Below, in pieces: positions 42,525 to 50,769 of a stretch of 64,000 bases of DNA. The notes under the pieces are model-generated. The model saw only the letters and a program-made list of their open reading frames with translations, did not search any database and was not told where the DNA came from. The stretch spans positions 104,651-168,650 of the forward strand of contig JABARH010000009.1 in assembly GCA_019187665.1 (NCBI GenBank). Reading direction: 5' to 3'. A program made the position numbers and the translations under genes. Position 1 is the stretch's first letter. Each line of letters starts with the position of its first letter. The DNA comes from Anaerolineales bacterium. Lineage in GTDB: Bacteria; Chloroflexota; Anaerolineae; Anaerolineales; Villigracilaceae.

Positions 42525-44003
42525 ATGCCCGAAAAACAAATCTACATCCTCTCCCCCAAACATCTCTCGCCCGAAACCATCGCGGTCGCGTTCGCGAAAA
42601 CCTCGCGTTCGCCCGAATCCTTCCGCGAGATCGCCGAAAGTCTCAGCGACGAAAAGTCCGCGCAGTTCCACGAAAAGTGGGTCGTTGGCTACGGTCACGC
42701 CTCCGTGGCTGAGCACGCCATCCTGCACGTCGCCATCGAGAACGTTTCGCGCATGGCGATGGAAGCCATCGAGTCGAATCGACTCGCGTCGTACACCGAA
42801 AAATCCACGCGCTACCAGAAATGGGGGGCGGACGATTTCACGATTCCCCCTGAACTGGACGGGCATCCCCTGCGTGACGAATTTGTCTCCACCGTGCGCC
42901 TCCTCTTCTCGACGTATAGCGGCTCGCTCGACCCGGCGCGGAATCTCATCCTCGGGCGGACTCCGCGCCGCGACGGTGAATCCGATGAGGCCTGGGACCG
43001 ACGCGTCCGCTCGCAATACGTGGACTCGTGTCGCTTCCTGCTCCCTGCCGCCTCCCTCGCCAACGTCGGCATGACCGCCAACGCGCGCGTGCTCGAAAAT
43101 GCCGTGCGGAAATTTCTGTCGCACCCGCTGGCAGAAGTCCGCGCGATCGGGGAACGTGTCAAAGAAGTGGCGAAGGGTGAAGTACCGACGCTCGTCAAAT
43201 ATGCTGAAGTCGTTCCATATCTCGTAGAAACATCTTCAGAATTCCAAAAACTCGCCAATCAAAAGGCGATACTCGATACTCGAACATCGAATAACGAATC
43301 TCGAATCTCGAATATCGAATCTCGAATCTCGAATCTCGAATCTCGAACATCGCAAGAGTTTTGTCAACTCGCAGATTACGATCATCACGGCGAACAAAAA
43401 ATCCTCGCCGCCGTGTTGTATCGTTTCGACGAAATGACCTACGCGGACGCGTTCGCGCACGTCAAGTCGCTCAACAAAGCCGAGCGGACTCAACTGGCCG
43501 AGTCCCTGCTGGGACGCTTGAAGCGCTTTGACATCCCCCTGCGCGAATTGGAATACTGCAACTACACGTTCGACCTCGTCATGGATCAGGGCGCGTACGC
43601 CGAGTTCAAACGTCACCGCATGATGACGCAGACGCCACAACTGCTCACAACGCGTCTCGGCTACGATGTGCCGCGTCTCATAGATGAAGCAGGCTTTCGT
43701 AGCGAATACGAGTCTGCGATGCAGCAAGCCGCCGCGACCTACGAAAAACTGGCCGCGTGGAATCCGCACGTGGCGCAATACATCGTCCCGAACGGATTCC
43801 GCCGCCGTGTGCTGGCGCAATTCAATTTACGCAGCGCGTATCACTTCTGCTCGTTGCGTTCCGCGGCGAACGCGCATTTTTCCATCCGCAAGATCGCCGA
43901 ACGCGTCGCCGAGGAGATTCAGAAAGTGCATCCGGCGTTATCGGCTTTTATGAATTTACCTGAAGAGAAGTGGCAGGACGTGGAAGGGAAGTGGTTTGCG
44001 TAA
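42525..44003 (+). CDS. Double-length ThyX-like FAD-dependent thymidylate synthase
   Basis: A 492-residue protein, about twice the usual ThyX length, with two ThyX-like halves. The first has GYGHASVAEHAILHVAIENVSR and then ESNRLASYTEKSTRY (residues 82-97), where canonical ThyX has RHRxxSxNxxSxR. The second has QGAYAEFKRHRMMTQTPQLL (RHR at 363-365). Thus the RHR and the S...S.RY parts of the motif are each best kept in different halves. Between them (residues about 248-276) is an insert coded by 12 heptanucleotide repeats, giving heptads such as ESRISNI. It may make dTMP with FAD and methylenetetrahydrofolate, but activity of this long form is not certain. Confidence 0.75.
   Translation: MPEKQIYILSPKHLSPETIAVAFAKTSRSPESFREIAESLSDEKSAQFHEKWVVGYGHASVAEHAILHVAIENVSRMAMEAIESNRLASYTEKSTRYQKWGADDFTIPPELDGHPLRDEFVSTVRLLFSTYSGSLDPARNLILGRTPRRDGESDEAWDRRVRSQYVDSCRFLLPAASLANVGMTANARVLENAVRKFLSHPLAEVRAIGERVKEVAKGEVPTLVKYAEVVPYLVETSSEFQKLANQKAILDTRTSNNESRISNIESRISNLESRTSQEFCQLADYDHHGEQKILAAVLYRFDEMTYADAFAHVKSLNKAERTQLAESLLGRLKRFDIPLRELEYCNYTFDLVMDQGAYAEFKRHRMMTQTPQLLTTRLGYDVPRLIDEAGFRSEYESAMQQAAATYEKLAAWNPHVAQYIVPNGFRRRVLAQFNLRSAYHFCSLRSAANAHFSIRKIAERVAEEIQKVHPALSAFMNLPEEKWQDVEGKWFA
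43267..43350. repeat. Twelve heptamers (84 bp) inside the ThyX-like gene
   Basis: CGATACT x2, CGAACAT, CGAATAA, CGAATCT x2, CGAATAT, CGAATCT x4, CGAACAT. 12 x 7 = 84 bp = 28 codons, so the frame is kept; three DNA heptamers give one 7-residue repeat (ESRISNI, ESRISNL, ESRTSQE). Confidence 0.95.
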
Positions 44004-44020
44004 GCTGAATCAAGAAGAAT

Positions 44021-44398
44021 ATGAAGAAGCAAACTAAACCAAATGATGAGTTACGCCCGGAGTATGATATGAAATCCTTGCTCAAAGGCGGGATGCGTGG
44101 CAAATACACAAAACGATTTCACCCTTCTGCGCAAAACGTCAACGTGACAGACGATTCGCTCATTGTAGACTTGAGCGATGGCCGCACTGTGTCTGTTCCA
44201 TTGGCATGGTTCCCGCGTTTGTTGAATGGCGCCCCCGCCGAACGAAATAAATGGCGGTTGATCGGCGATGGCGAAGGGATTCATTGGCCGGAGTTGGATG
44301 AGGATATTAGCGTAGAGAACCTTGTTCTTGGCAAGCCATCTGGAGAAAGTCAGTCGTCATTCAAGAAGTGGCTTGAGACTCGCTCAAAAAACAAATAG
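44021..44398 (+). CDS. DUF2442 protein
   Basis: A 125-residue protein. Residues 10-32 hold the common LRPEYDMKSLLKGGMRGKY segment seen in many small helper proteins of toxin-antitoxin-like loci; residues 45-110 are the DUF2442 fold (NVTDDSLIVDLSDGRTVSVP, LAWFPRLLNGAP, HWPELDEDISVENLVLG). The function is unknown; DUF2442 proteins are often paired with a DUF4160 partner, which is absent here. It follows the ThyX-like gene by 17 bp and ends at a strong terminator. Confidence 0.8.
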   Translation: MKKQTKPNDELRPEYDMKSLLKGGMRGKYTKRFHPSAQNVNVTDDSLIVDLSDGRTVSVPLAWFPRLLNGAPAERNKWRLIGDGEGIHWPELDEDISVENLVLGKPSGESQSSFKKWLETRSKNK

Positions 44399-44408
44399 TT
44401 TCTGGAAA

Positions 44409-44438
44409 ACGCCGACAACATCAAGTCGGCGTTTTTAT
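44409..44438 (+). terminator. Intrinsic terminator after the DUF2442 gene
   Basis: ACGCCGAC (44409-44416) pairs with GTCGGCGT (44425-44432), followed by TTTTATT. Confidence 0.9.
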
Positions 44439-44448
44439 TGCTCGTGGT

Positions 44449-44454
44449 TATAAT
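44449..44454 (+). promoter_or_regulatory. -10 box for a leaderless transcript
   Basis: TATAAT, six bases before the ATG of the LysM lipoprotein gene at 44461. Confidence 0.5.
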
Positions 44455-44460
44455 CCCTTC

Positions 44461-45402
44461 ATGCCTCGCAACCTGATCCTCGCCGCGTTGCTGCTCCTCA
44501 CTGCCTGCGGCACAGCGACACCCGATACTTCGACACCTCTGCACGCCGACCTGATTCCCTACCTTACCTCCACGCCCAGCCCCACCTTCGCGCTTGCGCC
44601 CGAAGTCATCTTCGCCGACACACCCCTCCCCACCCCAACTCCATTTACCTACATCGTCAAATCGGGCGACACACTGGGCGCCATCGCCGAGCAATTCCAC
44701 ATCCCGCTCGACGCGTTGATGGCCGCCAACCCAAACGTCTCGCCGAACGCGATGTCGGTCGGGCAAAAACTGCTCATCCCCGCCGACATCAACAACCCCA
44801 GCGGCGAACCGACCGCCACGCCCGCGCCCTTCGCCATCACGCAAGTCCAATGCTATCCAACAGCGGACGGCGGACTGTGGTGCTTCGCCCTCGCGCGCAA
44901 TGACTCGGGGTCCGCGTTGGATAATCTGTCCGCGCGCATCTCGCTTCTTTCCTCCGACGGGAAATTGGTCACCGCGCAAACAGCCATCACGCCCCTCAAT
45001 CGGATTCCACCTCGCTCCTCCATGCCGTTGACAGTTTTCTTCCCCGCGCCACTCCCGGCAGATGTCACTCCCCGTGTGCAGACTCTTTCTGCCTTCGCGC
45101 TCGCCGAGGATGACCCGCGCTACATCCCGGTCACATTGATCGGGCTGACCACGCTCATCGCTGAGGATGGACGCACGGCGCGAGTCTCCGGGCAGGCGAC
45201 ACTGTCCGCGACGGAGAAACCCGCTTCCACCGTCTGGGTGGCAGCGGTGACGTATGATTCGTCCGGGCGCGTGAGCGGCTTCCGGCGCTGGGAATGGTCC
45301 GGTCAACTCGAGGCGTTCGGGAGTCTGCCTTTCGATTTTGCGGTATCCGGCTTCGGGGCGGACCTGACGCGGGTGGAAGTCTTTGCGGAGGCGAGACCGT
45401 GA
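44461..45402 (+). CDS. LysM-domain lipoprotein
   Basis: A 313-residue predicted lipoprotein. Signal peptide with lipobox LLTAC at about residues 12-16, a Thr/Pro-rich linker, then one LysM domain at about 63-108 (YIVKSGDTLGAIAEQFHIPL, NPNVSPNAMSVGQKLLIPA) that should bind glycan. The C-terminal 180 residues are beta-rich (NDSGSALDNLSARISLLSSD resembles FxLYD-type domains). Its role may be in holding or sensing the cell wall or sheath. Confidence 0.85.
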   Translation: MPRNLILAALLLLTACGTATPDTSTPLHADLIPYLTSTPSPTFALAPEVIFADTPLPTPTPFTYIVKSGDTLGAIAEQFHIPLDALMAANPNVSPNAMSVGQKLLIPADINNPSGEPTATPAPFAITQVQCYPTADGGLWCFALARNDSGSALDNLSARISLLSSDGKLVTAQTAITPLNRIPPRSSMPLTVFFPAPLPADVTPRVQTLSAFALAEDDPRYIPVTLIGLTTLIAEDGRTARVSGQATLSATEKPASTVWVAAVTYDSSGRVSGFRRWEWSGQLEAFGSLPFDFAVSGFGADLTRVEVFAEARP

Positions 45403-45434
45403 GAAATCGCATACAATAGTGATAGCCTGCTTAA

Positions 45435-45463
45435 TTGACTTCGCTCTCTCTTGCAAGTATAAT
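45435..45463 (+). promoter_or_regulatory. Near-consensus promoter of the ten-gene signalling operon
   Basis: TTGACT (45435-45440), exactly 17 bp, TATAAT (45458-45463). The first ATG is at 45492. It is the strongest sigma-70-type promoter seen in the window together with that of higBA. Confidence 0.85.
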
Positions 45464-45491
45464 TTTCCATTGTTATTGATTTGAGGCACAC

Positions 45492-46298
45492 ATGGCATTA
45501 CGCGGCAATCTTCGAGATTTTACAGTCACCCAATTGCTCAATTTGATCAACCTGGCGCAAAAGACCGGCACGCTGGTCGTGGACGGTCCGAGCGAACAGG
45601 CGCAGATCGCGTTCCGCGAGGGCAAGCTGGCGTTTGCGCGCGTGGGGAACGAGGACAACCGCCTTGCGACGGTCCTGCACAAATCCAACAAACTTTCTGT
45701 GAACCAATATCGGACGATCGTCGAGCGCGCCGGCCACATGACCGACAAGGAACTCGGACTGGCGCTGATCAACGCCGGGTATGTTTCGCAGGAGGACATT
45801 CTCCTCAACCTGCAAGGTTATTTCACCGACATCATCCGCCGTCTGTTCACCTGGGTGGAGGGCATCTTCCATTTTGAAGCCGAGATGCCTCCGCCGGACG
45901 ACCGCATCAATGTTCGGCTCGACCTGGAGAATTTGATCATCGAGGGTTCGCGCCAATTGCGCGAGTGGGAGCAGTTGCAGGATGAAATCCCAAGCCTCGA
46001 TATGGCGCTGAAGTTCACCGAGCGCCCATTGAAGAACGTCAACTTGAGCGTCGAGGAATGGCGCGTGGTCTCGTACATCAATCCAAAGAACACCATCCGT
46101 CAGATTGCCGCCACGAACAAGATGAACGATCTCGAGATCCGCCGCATTGTGTATGGTCTCTTGCAAGCCGGCCTGGTCGAGGTGACGCGGCCCGAGGGCG
46201 CAAAGGTGCCTCTGCCCCAGCGTTCGTTCCCGACCGAGAATAAAGAAGAACAGAAATCATTGGTCAATAAGTTGATTGGGCGCATTCGCTCACTCTAG
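45492..46298 (+). CDS. DUF4388 (PATAN-like) protein
   Basis: A 268-residue protein. The N-terminal DUF4388 domain spans about residues 1-100 (LRGNLRDFTVTQLLNLINLA, KTGTLVVDG, GKLAFARVG); such domains are typical of response-regulator and gliding-type systems and mediate protein contacts. A helical middle follows, and a C-terminal winged-helix-like part (about 175-235, NTIRQIAATNKMNDLEIRRIVYGLLQAGLVEV). It is the first gene of a ten-gene operon and precedes an MglA-like GTPase by 22 bp, a pairing that suggests it is the GTPase's regulator or effector. That role is inference. Confidence 0.85.
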   Translation: MALRGNLRDFTVTQLLNLINLAQKTGTLVVDGPSEQAQIAFREGKLAFARVGNEDNRLATVLHKSNKLSVNQYRTIVERAGHMTDKELGLALINAGYVSQEDILLNLQGYFTDIIRRLFTWVEGIFHFEAEMPPPDDRINVRLDLENLIIEGSRQLREWEQLQDEIPSLDMALKFTERPLKNVNLSVEEWRVVSYINPKNTIRQIAATNKMNDLEIRRIVYGLLQAGLVEVTRPEGAKVPLPQRSFPTENKEEQKSLVNKLIGRIRSL

Positions 46299-46320
46299 AA
46301 TCATAAAAAGGATTGAACTT

Positions 46321-46860
46321 ATGCAAACAGTCAAGATGGTGGTGACAGGTCCCTTCAGCGCCGGCAAGACGGAGTTTATTCAATCCGTCAGCGAGATTGA
46401 CGTCGTCTCGACCGAGCGCAAGATCTCCGGCAAGGAGGAACGTTCGGTCAAAGAGTCCACTACGGTGGCGATGGACTTCGGTCGTATCACAGTGGATGAA
46501 GACCTGGTCTTGTATCTGTTCGGCACGCCCGGACAAAAACGATTCGACTTCATGTGGGAGATTCTTTCCGAGGGCATGTTGGGATTCATCGTGATGGTGG
46601 ATAGCACGCGCCCCGAAACCTTCCGCGAGGCGCGCAGTATCCTTGAAACCTTCCGCGCCTATGCCCCGACTCCGTATGTGGTTGCCGCCAACAAACAGGA
46701 TAAAAAAGACGCATGGGAAATTGAGGACATGCGCCATGCCCTGCGCCTCGATGCAAAAACCAAACTGCTCCCCTGCACCGCCACCGATCGCGCCTCGGTC
46801 AAGAGCATCCTGCTCGAACTGCTCTACAGCATCCTCGCGGAAATGGAATCCGGGAAGTAG
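46321..46860 (+). CDS. MglA-like small Ras-family GTPase
   Basis: A 179-residue small GTPase of the MglA/Srprb-like bacterial group. The P loop is TGPFSAGKT (residues 9-17), the G3 region LFGTPGQKRF (about 67-75, with Thr at the usual Asp position as in MglA-type proteins), and G4 NKQD (124-127). MglA sets cell polarity for motility in Myxococcus. The start at 46321 gives the natural beta-1 strand; an upstream in-frame codon overlaps the previous gene. No MglB/roadblock gene is adjacent, so its GAP may be the DUF4388 protein or something else. Confidence 0.9.
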   Translation: MQTVKMVVTGPFSAGKTEFIQSVSEIDVVSTERKISGKEERSVKESTTVAMDFGRITVDEDLVLYLFGTPGQKRFDFMWEILSEGMLGFIVMVDSTRPETFREARSILETFRAYAPTPYVVAANKQDKKDAWEIEDMRHALRLDAKTKLLPCTATDRASVKSILLELLYSILAEMESGK

Positions 46861-46880
46861 GGTTCCGCAAGCGAGTTGCT

Positions 46881-47753
46881 GTGTCTTCAATCACGACTGA
46901 TCAGGGAATTGTTCATTACGAAGTCTATGGCCGCGGCAAGCCGGTCATCCTTTTGCATGGATGGCTTGGCTCGTGGGGACTGTGGCAGGAAACCATGGCC
47001 TACCTCGGCCAATACTACCGCACCTACGCGCTCGACTTTTGGGGGTTCGGCGAATCGGGCAAAAAGCGCGAAACCTACGCCGTTCAGGATTTTGTCAGCC
47101 TTGTCGGTCAGTTCATGGATCAATTAGGTATCATCCACGCGCCCATTGTGGGTCATAGTATGGGCGGAACGGTCAGCCTCTCCGTCGCCATCCATTATCC
47201 CGAAAAGGTCAGTAAAGTAGTTGTGGTTGGTTCGCCCATCGTTGGATCCTCACTGGCGCCCTTGCTTAAACTGGCCGGATATCGCTTCAATGCAATGTTG
47301 CTTTTCAATATGTTCGGTCCCTTCCGCGCCTTCATGCGTTATTACTCGCGCATCATTTGCAGTGACCCGCGTTTTCCGCAAATGATGGACCGCGACCTGT
47401 CCAAGACCACCCTTGAATCTTTTCTGAATAGCATTGCTTCTCTGCGCCGCACCGACTTGCGCCCCATGCTCAACCAGGTAAAGGTACCGACCCTCGGCAT
47501 GTACGGCGACACCGACAAGATCGTTCATCCGCTGCAATGGCAACCGATGCAGGCAGGTATCCCGCACGCGCAGATCATCCGCTTCCCCAACGCCGGGCAT
47601 TTCCCCATGCTCGAACAACCCCGGCCATTCAGTGAGCATCTTAAAGCGTTTCTGGACGCGCAAATTGCGTCCCCCAGCGAACGCCCGACCCCTCTCCCCA
47701 ATGCCGCCCTGCCTGTCTTTGTGAGCGGCGAACCCGAAAACTACACCATATGA
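46881..47753 (+). CDS. Alpha/beta hydrolase (catalytic triad intact)
   Basis: A 290-residue alpha/beta-fold hydrolase. The oxyanion loop is LLHGWLGSWGLW, the nucleophile elbow GHSMGGTV (Ser about 97), the acid in YGDTDKIVHP and the His in PNAGHFPMLEQP. It could be an esterase, lipase or thioesterase. The start is GTG. A clear paralogue closes the operon at 59537 but has lost the nucleophile. The last codon overlaps the next start (ATGA-type). Confidence 0.88.
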   Translation: MSSITTDQGIVHYEVYGRGKPVILLHGWLGSWGLWQETMAYLGQYYRTYALDFWGFGESGKKRETYAVQDFVSLVGQFMDQLGIIHAPIVGHSMGGTVSLSVAIHYPEKVSKVVVVGSPIVGSSLAPLLKLAGYRFNAMLLFNMFGPFRAFMRYYSRIICSDPRFPQMMDRDLSKTTLESFLNSIASLRRTDLRPMLNQVKVPTLGMYGDTDKIVHPLQWQPMQAGIPHAQIIRFPNAGHFPMLEQPRPFSEHLKAFLDAQIASPSERPTPLPNAALPVFVSGEPENYTI

Positions 47754-48373
47754 CGCAAATCGCCTTTCACTATCCCAATCACATGGGGCGCATTCTGCTC
47801 CAGTCCATGGAGGAGGTGATGGGCCCCGGCCATTTAAAGGATGTGCTTGCGCTTGCAAACTGCAAACAACTGGCCGGTAATTATCCTCCCGCCAATTTCG
47901 ACCGCGAGTTTTCATTTGAAACCATCAGCGGCCTGTTGTCAACATTGGAACAGGCCTACGGATCACGCGGCGGACGCGGGCTGGCCCAGCGAGTGGGGCG
48001 CGCCTGTTTCAAATACGGCTTGCGCGATTTCGGCGACTCACTTGGACTCGCCGAACCCGCCTTTCGTCTCCTGCCGTTGCGCCCCAAACTCCGGACGGCG
48101 GGACGCGCCCTCGCCGACCTGTTCAACCGACACACCGACCAGCGCGTCCGCCTCGATGAAGCGGACGGCAATCTGTTCTGGCAGATCGAACGCTGCCCCC
48201 TCTGCTGGGGCCGCCACGCGGAAGAGGCGGTGTGCCGCCTCGCGGTGGGACTCTTGCAAGAATCCCTGTATTGGTTGAGCAGTGGTAAGATGTTCGATGT
48301 GAAAGAGATCCAATGCGCCGCGCGCGGCGACCCGGCCTGCGTGATCGAAATTCATTCCGCGCCTTTGGATTAG
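47750..48373 (+). CDS. V4R-domain protein
   Basis: A 207-residue protein whose C-terminal half matches the V4R (4-vinyl reductase) domain: CPLCWGRHAEEAVCRLAVGL, then LYWLSSGKMFDVKEIQCAAR and GDPACVIEI. V4R domains bind small hydrophobic ligands in XylR-type regulators and in protochlorophyllide-related proteins. Five cysteines in the last 60 residues could bind metal. The N-terminal half is helical. It overlaps the hydrolase gene and lies 3 bp before the beta-helix gene, so it may be a ligand sensor or carrier in this pathway. Confidence 0.75.
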   Translation: MTQIAFHYPNHMGRILLQSMEEVMGPGHLKDVLALANCKQLAGNYPPANFDREFSFETISGLLSTLEQAYGSRGGRGLAQRVGRACFKYGLRDFGDSLGLAEPAFRLLPLRPKLRTAGRALADLFNRHTDQRVRLDEADGNLFWQIERCPLCWGRHAEEAVCRLAVGLLQESLYWLSSGKMFDVKEIQCAARGDPACVIEIHSAPLD

Positions 48374-48376
48374 ACC

Positions 48377-49663
48377 ATGCTTAAAGTCATCCGCCCCGCC
48401 ACCGCGCGTATTGCACCGTTCAACGAACCGGCGCGCGACCTGCGCATCCAAAACCAGCCGCTCTGGCTGTGGCAGCGCAACGTGCTTGCCCCCTACATTA
48501 CCCGCGAAAAGGAACTCGCGCCGCACGATCCTCTACCGCGCGAACGCGTGGAAATGCTCGTCCACCGCAACAACCTCTTTTTCGATCACGATTACATCAA
48601 GGCCTTTATTACCGCTGCCCGCAAAAACGGACGTGCCTGCCGCGCGGCCTTCTCCGCGGAAGACCCAGCCTTCCGCGAACACGCCCTGCCGCTTTCCACT
48701 TCCTATACTGTGGCCGGGGGCATCTACCTGGCCGATCTTTGGTATTACCCACACGGCCCCGTCGCGGATGTAGAACCGCTTGTCATTGACCTCGACTCGA
48801 AAGAGGTCGGCTATTATCACGTCCCCACCTACATGGCCGATCAAAGCGGCGATCTCACCTACCAGGTTCCGCGCCGCTCGCTCATCGCCATTGACTCATG
48901 GGTGCATATTTACATTGCAGATATTGTTTACGGGATATTCGGACGCGCCCTGCGCACCGAAGATTGGTTAAACCATGACCTCCACTACAAGCTCAATATC
49001 CTTGCCCGGGCGTTATATGAAGGCCGCCAGGTATTAGAGTGCTCCGAACTTGTGAAGGTCGGCAGGAACTGCTCCATAGATCCGCATGCCATCATTCACG
49101 GTCCCACCACCATCGGCGACAATGTCACCATCAACGCCGGCGCCGTCATCGAAAACTGCATCATCGGCAACAACGTCAACATTTCACAGGATGTGCAGTT
49201 AATGCTCTCCGTCGTCGGCGATGGCGCCTTTCTACCCTTCCGCACCTCCCTGTTTATGACCACCGTCATGGAAAACTCCATGATCGCGCAAAACACCTGC
49301 CTGCAAATGTGCGTAGTGGGGCGCAACACATTCATCGGCGCGGGCAGTACATTCACAGATTATAATTTGATCCCGGCGCCCATCCTCGCCCGCGACGGAC
49401 ACAACGAACTGGTCCCATCCAACCGCCCGGTCATGGGCGGGTGCGTGGGACACAATTGCCGCCTCGGCTCGGGCATGATCGTCTTCCCAGCCCGCACCAT
49501 CGAATCGGACGTGGTCCTGTTCGCCTCGCGCGAACGCCGCGTAATTGACCGGGATGTGCGCTACGAAGAGAGCGACCACCACCGCTTGAAGAATGCCAGC
49601 CTGCACCGCCGACTCTATCCTCGCGGCGATGAATCGACCGGCTCGGAGGTGGAATCATGGTGA
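48377..49663 (+). CDS. Left-handed beta-helix (hexapeptide-repeat) protein
   Basis: A 428-residue protein. Residues about 1-225 are an alpha/beta region reminiscent of nucleotide-sugar pyrophosphorylases but without a clear nucleotide-binding motif. Residues about 230-390 form a left-handed beta-helix from hexapeptide repeats (CSIDPHAIIHGPTTIGDNVT, AGAVIENCIIGNNV), with a break near SVVGDGAFLPFRTSL. It may be an acyl- or nucleotidyl-transferase-related enzyme or a scaffold. It starts 3 bp after the V4R gene. Confidence 0.7.
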   Translation: MLKVIRPATARIAPFNEPARDLRIQNQPLWLWQRNVLAPYITREKELAPHDPLPRERVEMLVHRNNLFFDHDYIKAFITAARKNGRACRAAFSAEDPAFREHALPLSTSYTVAGGIYLADLWYYPHGPVADVEPLVIDLDSKEVGYYHVPTYMADQSGDLTYQVPRRSLIAIDSWVHIYIADIVYGIFGRALRTEDWLNHDLHYKLNILARALYEGRQVLECSELVKVGRNCSIDPHAIIHGPTTIGDNVTINAGAVIENCIIGNNVNISQDVQLMLSVVGDGAFLPFRTSLFMTTVMENSMIAQNTCLQMCVVGRNTFIGAGSTFTDYNLIPAPILARDGHNELVPSNRPVMGGCVGHNCRLGSGMIVFPARTIESDVVLFASRERRVIDRDVRYEESDHHRLKNASLHRRLYPRGDESTGSEVESW

Positions 49664-49667
49664 AGGA

Positions 49668-50753
49668 ATGGACTCGTTCGCATTTATCATCCACCCCATC
49701 AACGTCAAACGCGACGTGCAAAAGAAATTTCCGTTCCTCGGGCGCGCGCTGAGCGAACGGCAGATCGAATTTTTCTCGCAGTATTTTCCCCCCGTCCATC
49801 TTTCTGAAATCGAAGGCATCACTTCCGCCGCCACCGGCAAACAGGTGAAGGGCTGGCTGATCGCCTGCCCTCTCACCCCGCGTCAAATGTTGGAGTTACC
49901 GGAAGCGCGGGTGTATCGTAAAATTATCCAAACCGGGCGCATGGCCGAACGTCTCGGCGCGGACCTCCTCGGGCTGGGCGCGCATACCTCGGTCGTTGGC
50001 GACGCCGGGCTGACGGTGGCAAACGCCCTGACTGTGCCGGTCACCACCGGCGACTCGTACACGGTCGCGGTGGCGGTGCAGGCCGTTCGCAAAGCCGCGC
50101 AGGTGATGGATATTTCCCTGCGCAACGCGACGGCCGCTGTGGTAGGCGCCTCCGGTTCCATCGGGCGTGTCTGCGCCGATCTGTTGGCGGAAGAAGTGGG
50201 TAAATTAATTCTGATTGGCCGCCGCGAAGATCCGCTTCGCGCGGTGCAGGCCGGCCTCAAACTCCAGGCACGCGGTGAAATCGCCGTCAGCACGAGCATG
50301 GATTCTCTCCGCGAGGCGGATTTGATTTTGACGGTAACCAGCGCGATCCACGAAGTAATCCACCCCGAACATTTGCGTCCGGGCAGCGTCGTCTGCGATG
50401 TGGCGCGCCCCCGTGACGTTTCTGCAATGGTCGCGAGGGCAAGAGATGATATATTTGTGATTGACGGCGGAATGGTGGACGTGCCAGGCCCCGTTGATTT
50501 CCATTTTAACTTTGGCTTGCCGCCAGGCAAGGCGTATGCCTGCATGGCTGAGACGATCGCCCTGACCTTGGAAGGGCGACTGGAGGATTACACCCTCGGC
50601 AAAGAAATCACCCGCCAGCGCGTGGAGGAGATCTCCGCCATGGCGGAGAAGCATGGGTTTCGTTTGAGCGGGTTTCGCTCATTCGAAAAGGACGTGACGC
50701 CGGAACAGATCGAAACCGTGCGTCGAAACGCAAGGCGAGCAAGGCGTAACTAA
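49668..50753 (+). CDS. Acyl-ACP-reductase-like dehydrogenase (COG5322)
   Basis: A 361-residue protein of the COG5322 group, to which cyanobacterial acyl-ACP reductase belongs. A helical N-terminal part is followed by a Rossmann domain (VVGASGSIGRVCADLLAEE at about residues 162-180; LILIGRRED). The conserved block GLPPGKAYACMAETIALTLE places a Cys where the catalytic Cys of acyl-ACP reductase lies. Those enzymes make fatty aldehydes from acyl-ACP with NADPH. The start at 49668 lies 4 bp after the previous stop. The neighbouring hydrolases, V4R protein and signalling genes suggest a lipid or aldehyde product under signal control, which is inference. Confidence 0.75.
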   Translation: MDSFAFIIHPINVKRDVQKKFPFLGRALSERQIEFFSQYFPPVHLSEIEGITSAATGKQVKGWLIACPLTPRQMLELPEARVYRKIIQTGRMAERLGADLLGLGAHTSVVGDAGLTVANALTVPVTTGDSYTVAVAVQAVRKAAQVMDISLRNATAAVVGASGSIGRVCADLLAEEVGKLILIGRREDPLRAVQAGLKLQARGEIAVSTSMDSLREADLILTVTSAIHEVIHPEHLRPGSVVCDVARPRDVSAMVARARDDIFVIDGGMVDVPGPVDFHFNFGLPPGKAYACMAETIALTLEGRLEDYTLGKEITRQRVEEISAMAEKHGFRLSGFRSFEKDVTPEQIETVRRNARRARRN

Positions 50754-50769
50754 CTTCTGGGAGGCTCGT

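Noticed and set aside
42525..44003. Frameshift or fusion of two thyX genes by error
   Set aside because: The frame is continuous through both halves, the promoter and start are good, and the linker insert keeps frame, so one long gene is the simpler reading.
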